Below, piece by piece: positions 9,048 through 17,715 of a DNA stretch of 64,000 nucleotides. A program made the translations under genes and the position numbers. Below the pieces are notes generated by a model that was not told the origin of the DNA, did not search any database, and saw only the letters and a list, made by a program, of their open reading frames with translations. Location of the stretch: the NCBI RefSeq assembly GCF_025147485.1, contig NZ_CP102263.1:2555501-2619500 (forward strand), written 5' to 3'. How positions within the stretch are numbered: the first letter of the stretch is position 1; each line of letters begins with the position of its first letter. The stretch comes from Bacteroides uniformis. GTDB lineage: Bacteria > Bacteroidota > Bacteroidia > Bacteroidales > Bacteroidaceae.

Positions 9048-9632
9048 ATGATGTTAGATAATCTGAAGAAATATAAGGTGATTCTTGCCTCTAACTCTCC
9101 GCGAAGGAAAGAATTGCTGGCTGGTTTGGGAGTGGAATATGAAGTAAGAACTTTGCCCGATGTGGACGAGTCTTATCCCGAAACGTTGCGGGGAGCGGAT
9201 ATTCCTCTCTACATATCCAGGGAAAAGGCAGATGCCTACCGTGATATGATGCATCCGGACGAATTGATGATTACAGCAGATACCATTGTCTGGCTGGATG
9301 GACAAGTTCTCGGAAAACCCAAGAATAGGGAAGAAGCTATGCAGATGTTGCGCGACATGTCCGGACGTACCCATGAAGTGTTTACCGGTGTATGCATCAC
9401 TACCACTGAGTGGCAACGCAGTTTTGCGGCGGCAACAGAAGTGCGTTTTGCCAAACTGAACGAAGAGGAAATTGCCTATTATGTGGACAAATACCACCCC
9501 ATGGATAAAGCCGGAGCTTATGGTGTACAAGAGTGGATTGGATTCATCGGGGTGGAAAACATATCCGGGAGTTACTATAATATAATGGGGCTCCCCGTAC
9601 AGAGGCTGTACAGGGAGTTGTTGGAGGTCTAA
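9048..9632 (+). CDS. maf: Maf-family nucleoside triphosphate pyrophosphatase
   Basis: A 194-residue protein with the family loop ASNSPRRKELL at residues 14-24 and the catalytic region ITADTIVWLDGQVLGKP. Maf proteins hydrolyse dTTP, UTP and modified nucleotides to monophosphates, probably as house-cleaning enzymes. A methionine doublet at the start leaves 9048 or 9051 open. The 3' end overlaps the convergent TPR gene by 4 bases. Confidence 0.88.
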   Translation: MMLDNLKKYKVILASNSPRRKELLAGLGVEYEVRTLPDVDESYPETLRGADIPLYISREKADAYRDMMHPDELMITADTIVWLDGQVLGKPKNREEAMQMLRDMSGRTHEVFTGVCITTTEWQRSFAAATEVRFAKLNEEEIAYYVDKYHPMDKAGAYGVQEWIGFIGVENISGSYYNIMGLPVQRLYRELLEV

Positions 9633-11821
9633 ACCAGATCCATCATTAGAGGGATATCTTTTTCACTGATTCCTTGTCTGACAAGTGTTTCTTTGTCTTT
9701 ACCGAACATTTCTCTAAAAATCTCCTGCCCGCCATATTCCAAAGCTGCTTTACTGTAAAGTTCTGCAGCTTTTTCTATTTTGCCCGTTCTCCAAGCAACA
9801 TGTCCGGCATTGAGATAGTCTGCTGCGAGTGGTTTGGAGGCGAGTATCTTTTCGTAATACTTCATTGCTTGCTCATACTTGCCGTTGACAAACGAACACC
9901 AGCCTATAGCACGCCATGCTTTGATACAATTGCTTTCGATGAAATCAAGCTTGAAGAAATATTGCAGAGCCTCTTCATATCTTTCCAGTTCGGCAAGGCA
10001 GCTTCCGGCGTAGAAAAGGATATTATGGTTTTCCGGCTGGATTGCCTCCACTTTCTTGTAGTATTCCAGTGCAGAGGCAAAGTCCCTTATCTGCCTGTAG
10101 CACGTAGCGAGATGGCGGATTGTCCAGACATGGTCGGGCTTTAGTACATCGGCTTTCAGGTAGGCGTCTATCGCTTCCTTATACCTCTTTTCCTTTTGCA
10201 GGCAATAGCCAGCCTTTTGGAAAATGTCTGCATTTGCATGGTTCAAGGCTATCAATTCCTTATAAAGCTCCAATGCTTCTGCCGGGTGTTCTTTGCGGAA
10301 GTGGAAATCGGCGATGGTAATCAGCAGCTCGGGTTTGCACAGAATATCTTTGAGTGCCGGGATACGGTGCAGGGCAATCTCTTCCTTGAAGATGTCACGG
10401 AACTCGTGTCTGCGCTGGCTTAACTTGAAGAAACGGTATAAGTCGTGGACATACTGGTTGCTGATGACATCCGGTCGTTCGGCATACTGCCGTAAAGCGG
10501 AAGATTTGCTTTCGTCCATGAGTGCATCCAAATCCTGGGAAGTCATCTGGCTGAGCATCATCGTACGCTGTGACTGTGGTATATGTGCCATTGTAAAGCA
10601 AAGGGAATACTTGTCACTATTGCAGAAGAAACCGGATTGGAGGATAAGGGAGAGGATGGCATTGTCTCCGGTAGGCTTGAATCCGAATTCCTTGATGATG
10701 CTGGAGTGATGCATGTCGAACGGATAGAACCAGTTGTACGGTTCCTTAAAGAACGGATAAGTCTTGAGTTGTGCAAACGTACTCATATAGACGTCAGCGC
10801 CTTCCAGCTGTAATTCGTTCATCTCCCGTATCTTGTCTCCCAGTCCGGAACTTTCAAAAGCTTTCTCCCAATCCGGATTAAGATCGTTTTCCTCAGGGTT
10901 CTCTTCAAAACCGAACTTCATGTTGCGCATGATGTTCACATTCCTCATCATCTCCGGAATGATTTCTTCACGCATCTTCTTGTCTATCTTTTCCGTTTCC
11001 TGGCTACGGAGCAGCTCGATGTAAATACGGTTCAGTTGCTTGCCGAAACTGCCGTCTTCGTTGAGCAGGGAAAGGCGGGCTGTCAATTCGGGATAAAGCG
11101 ACAGACGGGTGGGATGAAAAAGAAGTGCGAAAGCGATACCTACCAAAGCCCGTTGGTTTACTTGCGTATTTGCATGCGTTACGGCGTCTAGCAACCATGA
11201 GAATTTGCGGGTATCGAAGCATTCCATCAGACTGAGCATGACGGCACTGGTGAACAGGCACAAATCATTGACGGGAAGCATTTCTGATTCCAGTAATCCT
11301 TTGGCTTGCTGTTCGTCTTCTGCAGACCAGTCACTGTTACTCCATGTGGAAAGGAAAAGAACCTGGGCGGTTTGTTCGTGCCGTTGCAGTACGGCGTCCA
11401 TGCCTTGGTTATCCGGCATCAGCTGACAAACGGCCAGGTCATCAGGGAAAGATTCCAATACCTTCTGCAGTGCGGCAATATTGTATTCTTTGGGGAGGCG
11501 TTCCCGGTTATTGCGCAGGGAATGGTAATAGTGCGTGGAAACTCCGTCAAGGAGAGACAGACGTGCCTGGTCAGCGACTTCCCAAGTTTCGGTCAGAATC
11601 TGGCGATATAGTTTCTGTCGTTCAGGATCGTCGATTCCCTGGCGCATGTATTGCAGCATGTACTGATAGGATGTCTGAGCTTGTTCCAAGCGGTTGCGGA
11701 GTGTCCAGTCACCGCTGTTCCAAAGAAAGGCTTCCAGTTGGGATTGTGCTTCCTTCAGCCGTTGCTGCTTGAGTAGAGTAACGATATGCTGATATTGTTC
11801 TTGTATGGCTTGTTCGTTCAT
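9629..11821 (-). CDS. Large TPR-repeat protein
   Basis: A 730-residue protein with no signal peptide or membrane segment. The C-terminal third (about 515-700) holds a run of tetratricopeptide repeats, for example AGYCLQKEKRYKEAIDAYLK, LATCYRQIRDFASALEYYKK and AGHVAWRTGKIEKAAELYSK. The N-terminal two thirds are helical without a recognised domain. TPR arrays mediate protein-protein contacts; the partner is not evident from neighbours. It lies downstream of the porin gene on the same strand and converges with maf. Confidence 0.82.
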   Translation of the reverse strand: MNEQAIQEQYQHIVTLLKQQRLKEAQSQLEAFLWNSGDWTLRNRLEQAQTSYQYMLQYMRQGIDDPERQKLYRQILTETWEVADQARLSLLDGVSTHYYHSLRNNRERLPKEYNIAALQKVLESFPDDLAVCQLMPDNQGMDAVLQRHEQTAQVLFLSTWSNSDWSAEDEQQAKGLLESEMLPVNDLCLFTSAVMLSLMECFDTRKFSWLLDAVTHANTQVNQRALVGIAFALLFHPTRLSLYPELTARLSLLNEDGSFGKQLNRIYIELLRSQETEKIDKKMREEIIPEMMRNVNIMRNMKFGFEENPEENDLNPDWEKAFESSGLGDKIREMNELQLEGADVYMSTFAQLKTYPFFKEPYNWFYPFDMHHSSIIKEFGFKPTGDNAILSLILQSGFFCNSDKYSLCFTMAHIPQSQRTMMLSQMTSQDLDALMDESKSSALRQYAERPDVISNQYVHDLYRFFKLSQRRHEFRDIFKEEIALHRIPALKDILCKPELLITIADFHFRKEHPAEALELYKELIALNHANADIFQKAGYCLQKEKRYKEAIDAYLKADVLKPDHVWTIRHLATCYRQIRDFASALEYYKKVEAIQPENHNILFYAGSCLAELERYEEALQYFFKLDFIESNCIKAWRAIGWCSFVNGKYEQAMKYYEKILASKPLAADYLNAGHVAWRTGKIEKAAELYSKAALEYGGQEIFREMFGKDKETLVRQGISEKDIPLMMDLV

Positions 11822-11902
11822 AAATCAGTCTCTTTTTGGGTATGTATCTTATAAAACTACAAAAAGGATGCCAAAAAGTTCATAAATTTCCATTTCCCCA
11901 GC

Positions 11903-12928
11903 TCAGAAACGAACTTGCAACTGTGCTTGAAGCAGGTTTGAGTTTTCTCCTTTATGGCGGTTACAGTATGTATACTGGGCTTGCAGACGGCATTTGGGAT
12001 AGAACCAATACTGTACACCTGCTACATAATTGGTCTGTTTATCGGAAATAGTTTTATTTTTGTTGAAATAGTCATAAGAGGCTATTACGTCAAATTTGGG
12101 AAGCACATGGGCAGATACGGTTGCATAGTAACCGTCACTTTTAACGTGTCCGTCTTTTCCGGCCAAGTATTCTGTACGTACATCTACGGATTTTGTTTTG
12201 ATGGTGGCACCTGCCGACCAGCGGTTTCGGGTGTAATTCTCTCCTATGGCTATGTCTGGATTAATGGAAGAAACGGCTACGGCGCATCCTTTCCCTTTAA
12301 CAAAGGAACCGCCGACGGACAACCATTTCAATGGATGTACCATAAGGCTGCCTACAATATCTTTCTGATTGTTTTTATCTTTTAGGTTGATGCCTTGTCC
12401 GTTCATGATGGCAAGGTTATAAGTCATCAAAGAGTCGAACAAGTCTCCATAAATTAACAATCCCATATCACGACCGCTTGCAGAGCCATACAACGGATCA
12501 CTGCCATTGATACCGGCCAGGTAATTGACGGCTTGAGAATAACAGTTTATTAATTCGACAAAGCAGGGAGACATCGGGTTCTCAATGGTATACATGGTTT
12601 TGAACTGTCCGATACGTGCTGTGAGTTGAGGGAGAAAGCGGTATTCCGTGTAGGCTTCCAGAATTTTTCCGGTATTGGCAAAGCTGTACATGAAGTAAGC
12701 CGACCATTTATCGGTGATTTTACCGCGCGCCATAAAGATAACTCTCTTTATATCGAAAGTATTGCTGGTACCTTCGCCCGCATCATCGTATGTATATCCC
12801 ACTTGGGCATAGCCGGAGAGTGAAATGCGGTCTTTTAAAGTGTTGACTACATCATTCAGACAAGCATCTTGTGCTTTCAGGATGCATGTGGCTGATAAAA
12901 GGATGCAGGATAGTAGAATTCGTCTCAT
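11903..12928 (-). CDS. OprO/OprP-like outer-membrane porin
   Basis: About 341 residues from MRRILLSC. A signal peptide ends at LKAQDA, followed by beta-barrel sequence with alternating aromatic residues (ISLSGYAQVGYTYDD, IKRVIFMARGKITDKWSAYFMYSF) and the terminal strand LLQAQLQVRF ending in Phe. This is the pattern of phosphate-selective porins O and P, though the transported solute is not readable. A longer start at 12970 would run through the pgk terminator, so the ATG at 12928 is preferred. No -7 box was found between the terminator and this start. Confidence 0.8.
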   Translation of the reverse strand: MRRILLSCILLSATCILKAQDACLNDVVNTLKDRISLSGYAQVGYTYDDAGEGTSNTFDIKRVIFMARGKITDKWSAYFMYSFANTGKILEAYTEYRFLPQLTARIGQFKTMYTIENPMSPCFVELINCYSQAVNYLAGINGSDPLYGSASGRDMGLLIYGDLFDSLMTYNLAIMNGQGINLKDKNNQKDIVGSLMVHPLKWLSVGGSFVKGKGCAVAVSSINPDIAIGENYTRNRWSAGATIKTKSVDVRTEYLAGKDGHVKSDGYYATVSAHVLPKFDVIASYDYFNKNKTISDKQTNYVAGVQYWFYPKCRLQAQYTYCNRHKGENSNLLQAQLQVRF

Positions 12929-12943
12929 TATAGGGATGGATAG

Positions 12944-12983
12944 TAGTAAAAAAGGCAACCCTTTTTTCAAAGAGCTGCCTTTG
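12944..12983 (-). terminator. Terminator of pgk
   Basis: On the minus strand AAAGGCA (12982-12976) pairs with TGCCTTT (12957-12951), with a further CTCTTT/AAAGGG pairing inside, followed by a run of T. It lies just before the porin start. Confidence 0.65.
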
Positions 12984-13002
12984 GGTGTTATTTTGCTTGT
13001 TT

Positions 13003-14259
13003 TTATTCGTTGATAGCAGCGATACCCGGAAGGATTTTTCCTTCGATTGCTTCAAGCAATGCACCGCCACCGGTAGATACGTAAGACACGCCGCTTGCCA
13101 AGCCGAACTTGTTGACACAAGCTACAGAGTCACCGCCACCTACGAGTGAGAAAGCACCGTTCTTGGTAGCTTCTACGATAGCTTCGCCTACAGCGCGTGA
13201 ACCGTGAGTGAAGTTCTCGAATTCGAATACACCCGTCGGACCGTTCCAAAGGATAGTCTTGGAGTTCTTGATGACATCTGCAAAGATCTTTTCAGTCTCA
13301 GGACCGATATCAAGACCTTCCCAGCCATCAGGAATTTCGTCAACCGGGCAGAACTTGGTGTTGGCATCGTTGGAGAAAGAATCGGCAATCTTGGCATCAA
13401 CAGCCAAAACAAGGTTTACGCCTTTTTCTTTTGCTTTCTTCACCAGGTCAAGAGCCAAATCCAGTTTGTCATCTTCGCAGATAGAAATACCGATTTTGCC
13501 GCCCATGGCTTTGGTGAAAGTATAAGTCATACCGCCGGCAATAATCAGGTTGTCTACCTTGTTCAGCAGGTTTTCAATGATTTCAATCTTGGAAGAAACT
13601 TTGGAACCACCCATGATGGCAGTAAACGGACGTTGGATATCGTTCAAAACTTTATCAACAGCCTTTACTTCTTTTTCCATCAGGTAACCGAACATTTTGT
13701 TGTCCTTGTCGAAATATTTAGCGATCAATGCAGTAGAAGCGTGTGCACGGTGAGCGGTACCGAAAGCGTCGTTTACATAGCAATCTGCATAAGAAGCCAA
13801 TTTCTTGGTGAATTCTTTCTGGCTTTCCTTAACAGCAGCTTTGGCAGCCTTCTTTTCTTCGTCTGTAGCATCTTCAGCCAAACCGCGGGGTTTGCCTTCC
13901 TCTTCAGCGTAGAAACGGAGGTTCTCGAGCAACAACACTTCACCCGGTTGCAGAGCAGCAGCCTTTACGGCAGCTTCTTCGCCCATACAGTCGTTAGCAA
14001 ATTGCACCTCAACACCCAACAACTCTTCGAGATGCTTCAGAATGTGCTTCAAGGAGAACTTGTCAGCCGGGCCTTTCGGACGACCGAGGTGAGAACCGAT
14101 AATTACACTACCGCCATCGGCCAAAATCTTCTTCAATGTAGGAAGAGCGGCACGCATACGGGTATCATCTGTAATGTTGAAGTTTTCGTCCAAGGGTACG
14201 TTGAAGTCCACACGAACGAATGCCTTTTTTCCGGCAAAGTTAAATTGATCAATTGTCAT
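13003..14259 (-). CDS. pgk: Phosphoglycerate kinase
   Basis: A 418-residue glycolytic enzyme that transfers phosphate from 1,3-bisphosphoglycerate to ADP. Visible signatures are [15 protein letters not shown] at the N terminus, GSHLGRPKG in the phosphoglycerate site, [16 protein letters not shown], and the nucleotide loop [16 protein letters not shown] near the C terminus. Full length for the family. It has its own -7 box at 14308-14315 and a terminator at 12944-12983, so it can be a single-gene unit. Confidence 0.97.
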   Translation of the reverse strand: MTIDQFNFAGKKAFVRVDFNVPLDENFNITDDTRMRAALPTLKKILADGGSVIIGSHLGRPKGPADKFSLKHILKHLEELLGVEVQFANDCMGEEAAVKAAALQPGEVLLLENLRFYAEEEGKPRGLAEDATDEEKKAAKAAVKESQKEFTKKLASYADCYVNDAFGTAHRAHASTALIAKYFDKDNKMFGYLMEKEVKAVDKVLNDIQRPFTAIMGGSKVSSKIEIIENLLNKVDNLIIAGGMTYTFTKAMGGKIGISICEDDKLDLALDLVKKAKEKGVNLVLAVDAKIADSFSNDANTKFCPVDEIPDGWEGLDIGPETEKIFADVIKNSKTILWNGPTGVFEFENFTHGSRAVGEAIVEATKNGAFSLVGGGDSVACVNKFGLASGVSYVSTGGGALLEAIEGKILPGIAAINE

Positions 14260-14307
14260 AATACTCTATTTTATTTAAAAGTGTTACTAATTTCTTTTTA
14301 GTGAGCG

Positions 14308-14315
14308 CAAAGTTA
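14308..14315 (-). promoter_or_regulatory. -7 box of pgk
   Basis: TAACTTTG on the minus strand, 48 bases upstream of the pgk ATG. No clear -33 element. Confidence 0.5.
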
Positions 14316-14350
14316 GCATTTATTTCTTTTTTTTGCTATGAAACCGTTGT

Positions 14351-15025
14351 TTATTCTTTGTCTTTGCCGCTCTCTTTGCTAACTTTATATTTCTGGCAGT
14401 AATATTTGCACATTAATTGCAAACCGCAGGTATCACATTGTGGAGTACGTGCCTGGCATACATAGCGACCGTGCAGGATAAGCCAGTGGTGAGCTATGGG
14501 GATGTCTGTTTCCGGTATATGTTTTACCAATTCTTTTTCGACACTGAACGGAGTTGTACATTTATCTGATACGAGACCCAGGCGATGGCTGACGCGGAAC
14601 ACGTGTGTGTCTACTGCCATAGCCGCTTTATTGAAAACAACGGATTGGATGACATTGGCTGTTTTGCGGCCTACGCCGGGCAGTTTTACCAGTTCTTCAA
14701 GGGTATCGGGTACCTCACTGTTGAATTCTTTCACCAACATCTGTGCCATGCCTACAAGATGTTTAGCTTTGTTGTTGGGATAGGAGACGCTGCGGATATA
14801 CTCGTATACCACGTCGGGAGTAGTAGCGGCGAGTGCTTCGGGAGTAGGGAAGTCCCGGTAAAGGGCGGGGGTAATCATATTGACGCGTTTGTCCGTACAT
14901 TGTGCAGAGAGAATAACTGCTATCAACAGCTCGAACGGATTGTCATAATGCAACTCTGTTTCGGCTACGGGAACGTTCTCCCTAAACCAAGCAAGGATTT
15001 TTTCATAACGCTCTTTCTTTCTCAT
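14351..15025 (-). CDS. nth: Endonuclease III
   Basis: A 224-residue DNA glycosylase/AP lyase that removes oxidised pyrimidines. The helix-hairpin-helix LPGVGRKTANVI carries the catalytic Lys121, and VDTHVFRVSHRLG carries Asp139, matching Lys120 and Asp138 of the E. coli enzyme. The C-terminal [4Fe-4S] ligands are Cys190, 197, 200 and 206 in the C-x6-C-x2-C-x5-C spacing. The start overlaps the stop of the upstream MFS gene by 4 bases, so the two are translationally coupled. Confidence 0.95.
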   Translation of the reverse strand: MRKKERYEKILAWFRENVPVAETELHYDNPFELLIAVILSAQCTDKRVNMITPALYRDFPTPEALAATTPDVVYEYIRSVSYPNNKAKHLVGMAQMLVKEFNSEVPDTLEELVKLPGVGRKTANVIQSVVFNKAAMAVDTHVFRVSHRLGLVSDKCTTPFSVEKELVKHIPETDIPIAHHWLILHGRYVCQARTPQCDTCGLQLMCKYYCQKYKVSKESGKDKE

Positions 15026-16218
15026 CTTAATTTGTTTTTATGATAGTGAGGAGATACTTTCAGATTGAAATAGAAGATGGAGATAACCGTGAGGCAGGCT
15101 CCGAAAAAATATGCCATATCGAATGAGGTAATCTGTGCGATATAACCTCCTGCTGTCAGACCTATACCAATGCCTACATCCCATGAAGTCAGGTAGGTAG
15201 AGGTGGCTGTTCCGCGCTGGTTGTTGGGGGCCAGGTTTACGAACAGCGTATTGAAGGCGGGGAACATCGTCCCGAAGCCTACTCCCAATAGGAGGGCAAC
15301 CATAAAAAACAATATGTTTGTCAGTTCCGGGACGGTCTTCATCAGTAGTCCGCAAGCGGACAATATGAAGAAACAGCTACATACCAGATATAGTCCTAAA
15401 GTTATGACTTGGGTGATACGTCCTTTATCCACTTGTTTGCCGGAGAACATACGGGACACTGCCATGCCGACGGCCATAAAAGTAAAAAACAATCCGGAAT
15501 TCAAGGTAATTCCTATTTCTTTGGCATACATGGCTACATAAGTGCTTGTCATGCCATATGGTATGGAGAGCAATAGCAGTGCGATTCCTGCCGGGATACC
15601 TTTCAGCAGCACAAAGCGGTCCAATGAGATAGGTTCTCGTTTGACTGGTTGTTTGGGTGGGGTCTTGACGAGGCATGCGGCAACAAAACCGATAGTTCCT
15701 GATATGAGCGAGCAGGCAAAAATCGTTTCAAAGGAATATATGTCATGCATGAAAAGACCAATCATCGGGCCGAAGCTCATGGCTGTATTGTTCATCAGTC
15801 CATAATATCCTACGGCTTCGCCGCGACGGGACGAAGGGGTAATGTCAATCACAATTGTATTTCCCGCTACGGTCACCATTCCAAATGCAAGGCCGTGGAC
15901 AACCCGCAACATGATGAATAAAGATAGGACTCCCGCTAACATGTAACCTGCGAAAATGGTGATAAAGATGAAGTATGCCACCAGATAAAGAGGCTTGCGG
16001 GCTAGCGTGTCGAGCAGGTATCCCGAAAACGGGCGTATGCAGAGCGAGGCAATGGTGTAGCATGACAAGATGACACCTACTGCTGCATTTCCGGTATGGA
16101 ATACCTCAGTCAGGTAGAATGGAAGAACCGGTAGTATCAGATAAAAGGCAAAATACAAAAGGAAATTGGCAGCCAGGATAAGGCAATAGCCGGAAGTTAC
16201 AAGTTTGTCTTTTGCCAT
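15022..16218 (-). CDS. MFS transporter
   Basis: A 398-residue carrier with about 12 hydrophobic segments. MFS loop motifs are seen (RPFSGYLLDTLARKPLYL between segments 2 and 3, and SRMFSGKQVDKGRI in the central repeat). Lengths and loops resemble drug- or sugar-efflux families. The substrate is unknown. It lies between pheS and nth, and shares a 4-base overlap with nth. Confidence 0.85.
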   Translation of the reverse strand: MAKDKLVTSGYCLILAANFLLYFAFYLILPVLPFYLTEVFHTGNAAVGVILSCYTIASLCIRPFSGYLLDTLARKPLYLVAYFIFITIFAGYMLAGVLSLFIMLRVVHGLAFGMVTVAGNTIVIDITPSSRRGEAVGYYGLMNNTAMSFGPMIGLFMHDIYSFETIFACSLISGTIGFVAACLVKTPPKQPVKREPISLDRFVLLKGIPAGIALLLLSIPYGMTSTYVAMYAKEIGITLNSGLFFTFMAVGMAVSRMFSGKQVDKGRITQVITLGLYLVCSCFFILSACGLLMKTVPELTNILFFMVALLLGVGFGTMFPAFNTLFVNLAPNNQRGTATSTYLTSWDVGIGIGLTAGGYIAQITSFDMAYFFGACLTVISIFYFNLKVSPHYHKNKLR

Positions 16219-16227
16219 AGCGAAAAA

Positions 16228-16318
16228 TAGTGGTTAGCGATGAGTGGTTAGCGATGAGTGATTAATGATATGCTGAAAATGCGCAACTTATTAATCACTA
16301 ATCACTAGCCGTTATTCA
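16228..16318. repeat. Short direct and inverted repeats between the MFS gene and pheS
   Basis: Two tandem copies of GTGGTTAGCGATGA are followed by GTGATTAATGAT; about 35 bases later the inverted form ATTAATCACTAATCACT appears. The arms can form a hairpin in the transcript from pheS into the MFS gene. Confidence 0.55.
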
Positions 16319-16324
16319 CTATAT

Positions 16325-17359
16325 TTAGTAAGCGCTCTCGAATTCTTTCAGGAAGCGTGTGTCATTTTCAGAGAACATACGAAGGTCTTTCACCTGGTAT
16401 TTCAAGTTGGTGATGCGTTCTATACCCATACCCAGGGCATACCCGCTATACACTTTACTGTCTATTCCGTTCAGCTCCAATACATTCGGATCTACCATAC
16501 CGCATCCCAGAATTTCTACCCAACCCGTATGTTTGCAGAAAGGACAACCCTTGCCGCCGCAGATGTTACAGCTGATGTCCATTTCGGCACTCGGCTCGGT
16601 GAAGGGGAAGTAGGAAGGACGCAGACGAATCTTGGTGTCACTGCCGAACATCTCTTGAGCAAAGAGCAATAAGGCCTGCTTCAAGTCAGTGAAAGACACA
16701 TTGCGGTCTACGTATAAGGCTTCTACCTGATGGAAGAATGCGTGTGCACGGTAGCTGATGGCTTCATTACGGTATACACGTCCCGGACAAAGCACGCGGA
16801 TAGGAGGCTGTGTAGTCTCCATAACACGGCTTTGCACGCTGGATGTGTGTGTGCGAAGAATGATGCTGTGCGATACGTTTTCTGTATCATTTTCGATGAA
16901 GAATGTATCCTGCATGTCGCGTGCCGGATGGTCTTCGGCAAAATTCATGGAGGAGAATACGTGCCAGTCGTCTTCCATTTCCGGTCCATCGGCGATATTG
17001 AATCCCATACGGGCAAATATATCGATGATTTCGTTTCTCACGATGGAGAGCGGATGGCGGGTTCCTAATTCTATCGGGTAGGCTGAACGGGTCAAGTCAA
17101 TATCGTCACAGCCGGTATCTTGGCTTTCGAACTGTTCTTTCAAAGCGGCAATCTTTTCTTGTGCTTTGTTTTTCAGTTCGTTCAAGCGCATACCCACCTC
17201 TTTTTTCTGTTCGGCGGCTACATTGCGGAAATCTGCCATCAAGTCATTGATGGCTCCTTTTTTACTGAGGTACTTGATGCGGAGTGCCTCTAATTCCTCG
17301 GCGTTAGCGGCTTTCAGCGCCTCTACTTCCTGCAGAAGCTGATTGATTTTAGCTATCAT
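16325..17359 (-). CDS. pheS: Phenylalanyl-tRNA synthetase alpha subunit
   Basis: A 344-residue class II synthetase subunit. An N-terminal coiled coil (about 1-90) precedes the catalytic domain with MGFNIADGPEMEDDWHVF, motif 2 PGRVYRNEAISYRAHAFFHQVE, the CNICGGKGCPFC cluster usual in bacterial PheS, and the motif 3 helix GYALGMGIERI. It charges tRNA-Phe together with PheT, which is not encoded in this window. The -7 box is at 17400-17407. Confidence 0.97.
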   Translation of the reverse strand: MIAKINQLLQEVEALKAANAEELEALRIKYLSKKGAINDLMADFRNVAAEQKKEVGMRLNELKNKAQEKIAALKEQFESQDTGCDDIDLTRSAYPIELGTRHPLSIVRNEIIDIFARMGFNIADGPEMEDDWHVFSSMNFAEDHPARDMQDTFFIENDTENVSHSIILRTHTSSVQSRVMETTQPPIRVLCPGRVYRNEAISYRAHAFFHQVEALYVDRNVSFTDLKQALLLFAQEMFGSDTKIRLRPSYFPFTEPSAEMDISCNICGGKGCPFCKHTGWVEILGCGMVDPNVLELNGIDSKVYSGYALGMGIERITNLKYQVKDLRMFSENDTRFLKEFESAY

Positions 17360-17399
17360 ATCGTTGTTATCTTATTTATTTTCTAAGTTAAAAACGGTG

Positions 17400-17407
17400 C
17401 AAAGATA
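17400..17407 (-). promoter_or_regulatory. -7 box of pheS
   Basis: TATCTTTG on the minus strand, 41 bases upstream of the pheS start. Confidence 0.5.
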
Positions 17408-17591
17408 CAATATTATCATTGTTTTGCCTCCACTTGGGGAAGATAATTTGGTATCAGTGGTACAAAATTTTATGTGAAGAAGAAATGATAGAGGATGGGA
17501 GAAAAAATGATATATATGTAAAAGTCTTCATATTGTTTATGGAAAAAACATAAATGAGCGTTGTTTAGTGACTTTTAAAATATACTTTTCG

Positions 17592-17630
17592 TATCTTTGC
17601 GCCCCGTTTACTGTTCTATGGAGGTAGAAC
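17592..17630 (+). promoter_or_regulatory. -7 box and 5' leader hairpin of the metalloprotease-SusC-SusD unit
   Basis: The -7 box TATCTTTG is at 17592-17599. Just downstream, GTTCTA (17613-17618) and TAGAAC (17625-17630) flank a TGGAGG loop, which would form a hairpin close to the 5' end of a leader of about 110 bases. A leader this long is unlike most genes in the window. Confidence 0.5.
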
Positions 17631-17715
17631 AAACTGGCGGTTGGTATTTATTAACATACGTCAAAGAGAGAGAGTTAACGGAGTAATTGTTGCATTAAAG
17701 TTAGAGTTTGAATTG

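Larger units (their letters stand above)
17360..17715. other. 356-base divergent intergenic region, pheS / metalloprotease
   Basis: No gene is visible. It holds the pheS -7 box TATCTTTG (minus strand, 17400-17407), a stretch of AT-rich sequence, and the promoter and leader of the metalloprotease gene from about 17592. Confidence 0.7.

Noticed and set aside
13204..14301. Open frame of 365 codons opposite pgk
   Set aside because: Shadow of a highly biased housekeeping gene; low-complexity and phenylalanine-rich product without domains.
16500..16620. Cysteine cluster CNICGGKGCPFC in PheS as a possible novelty
   Set aside because: This cluster is usual in bacterial PheS sequences.
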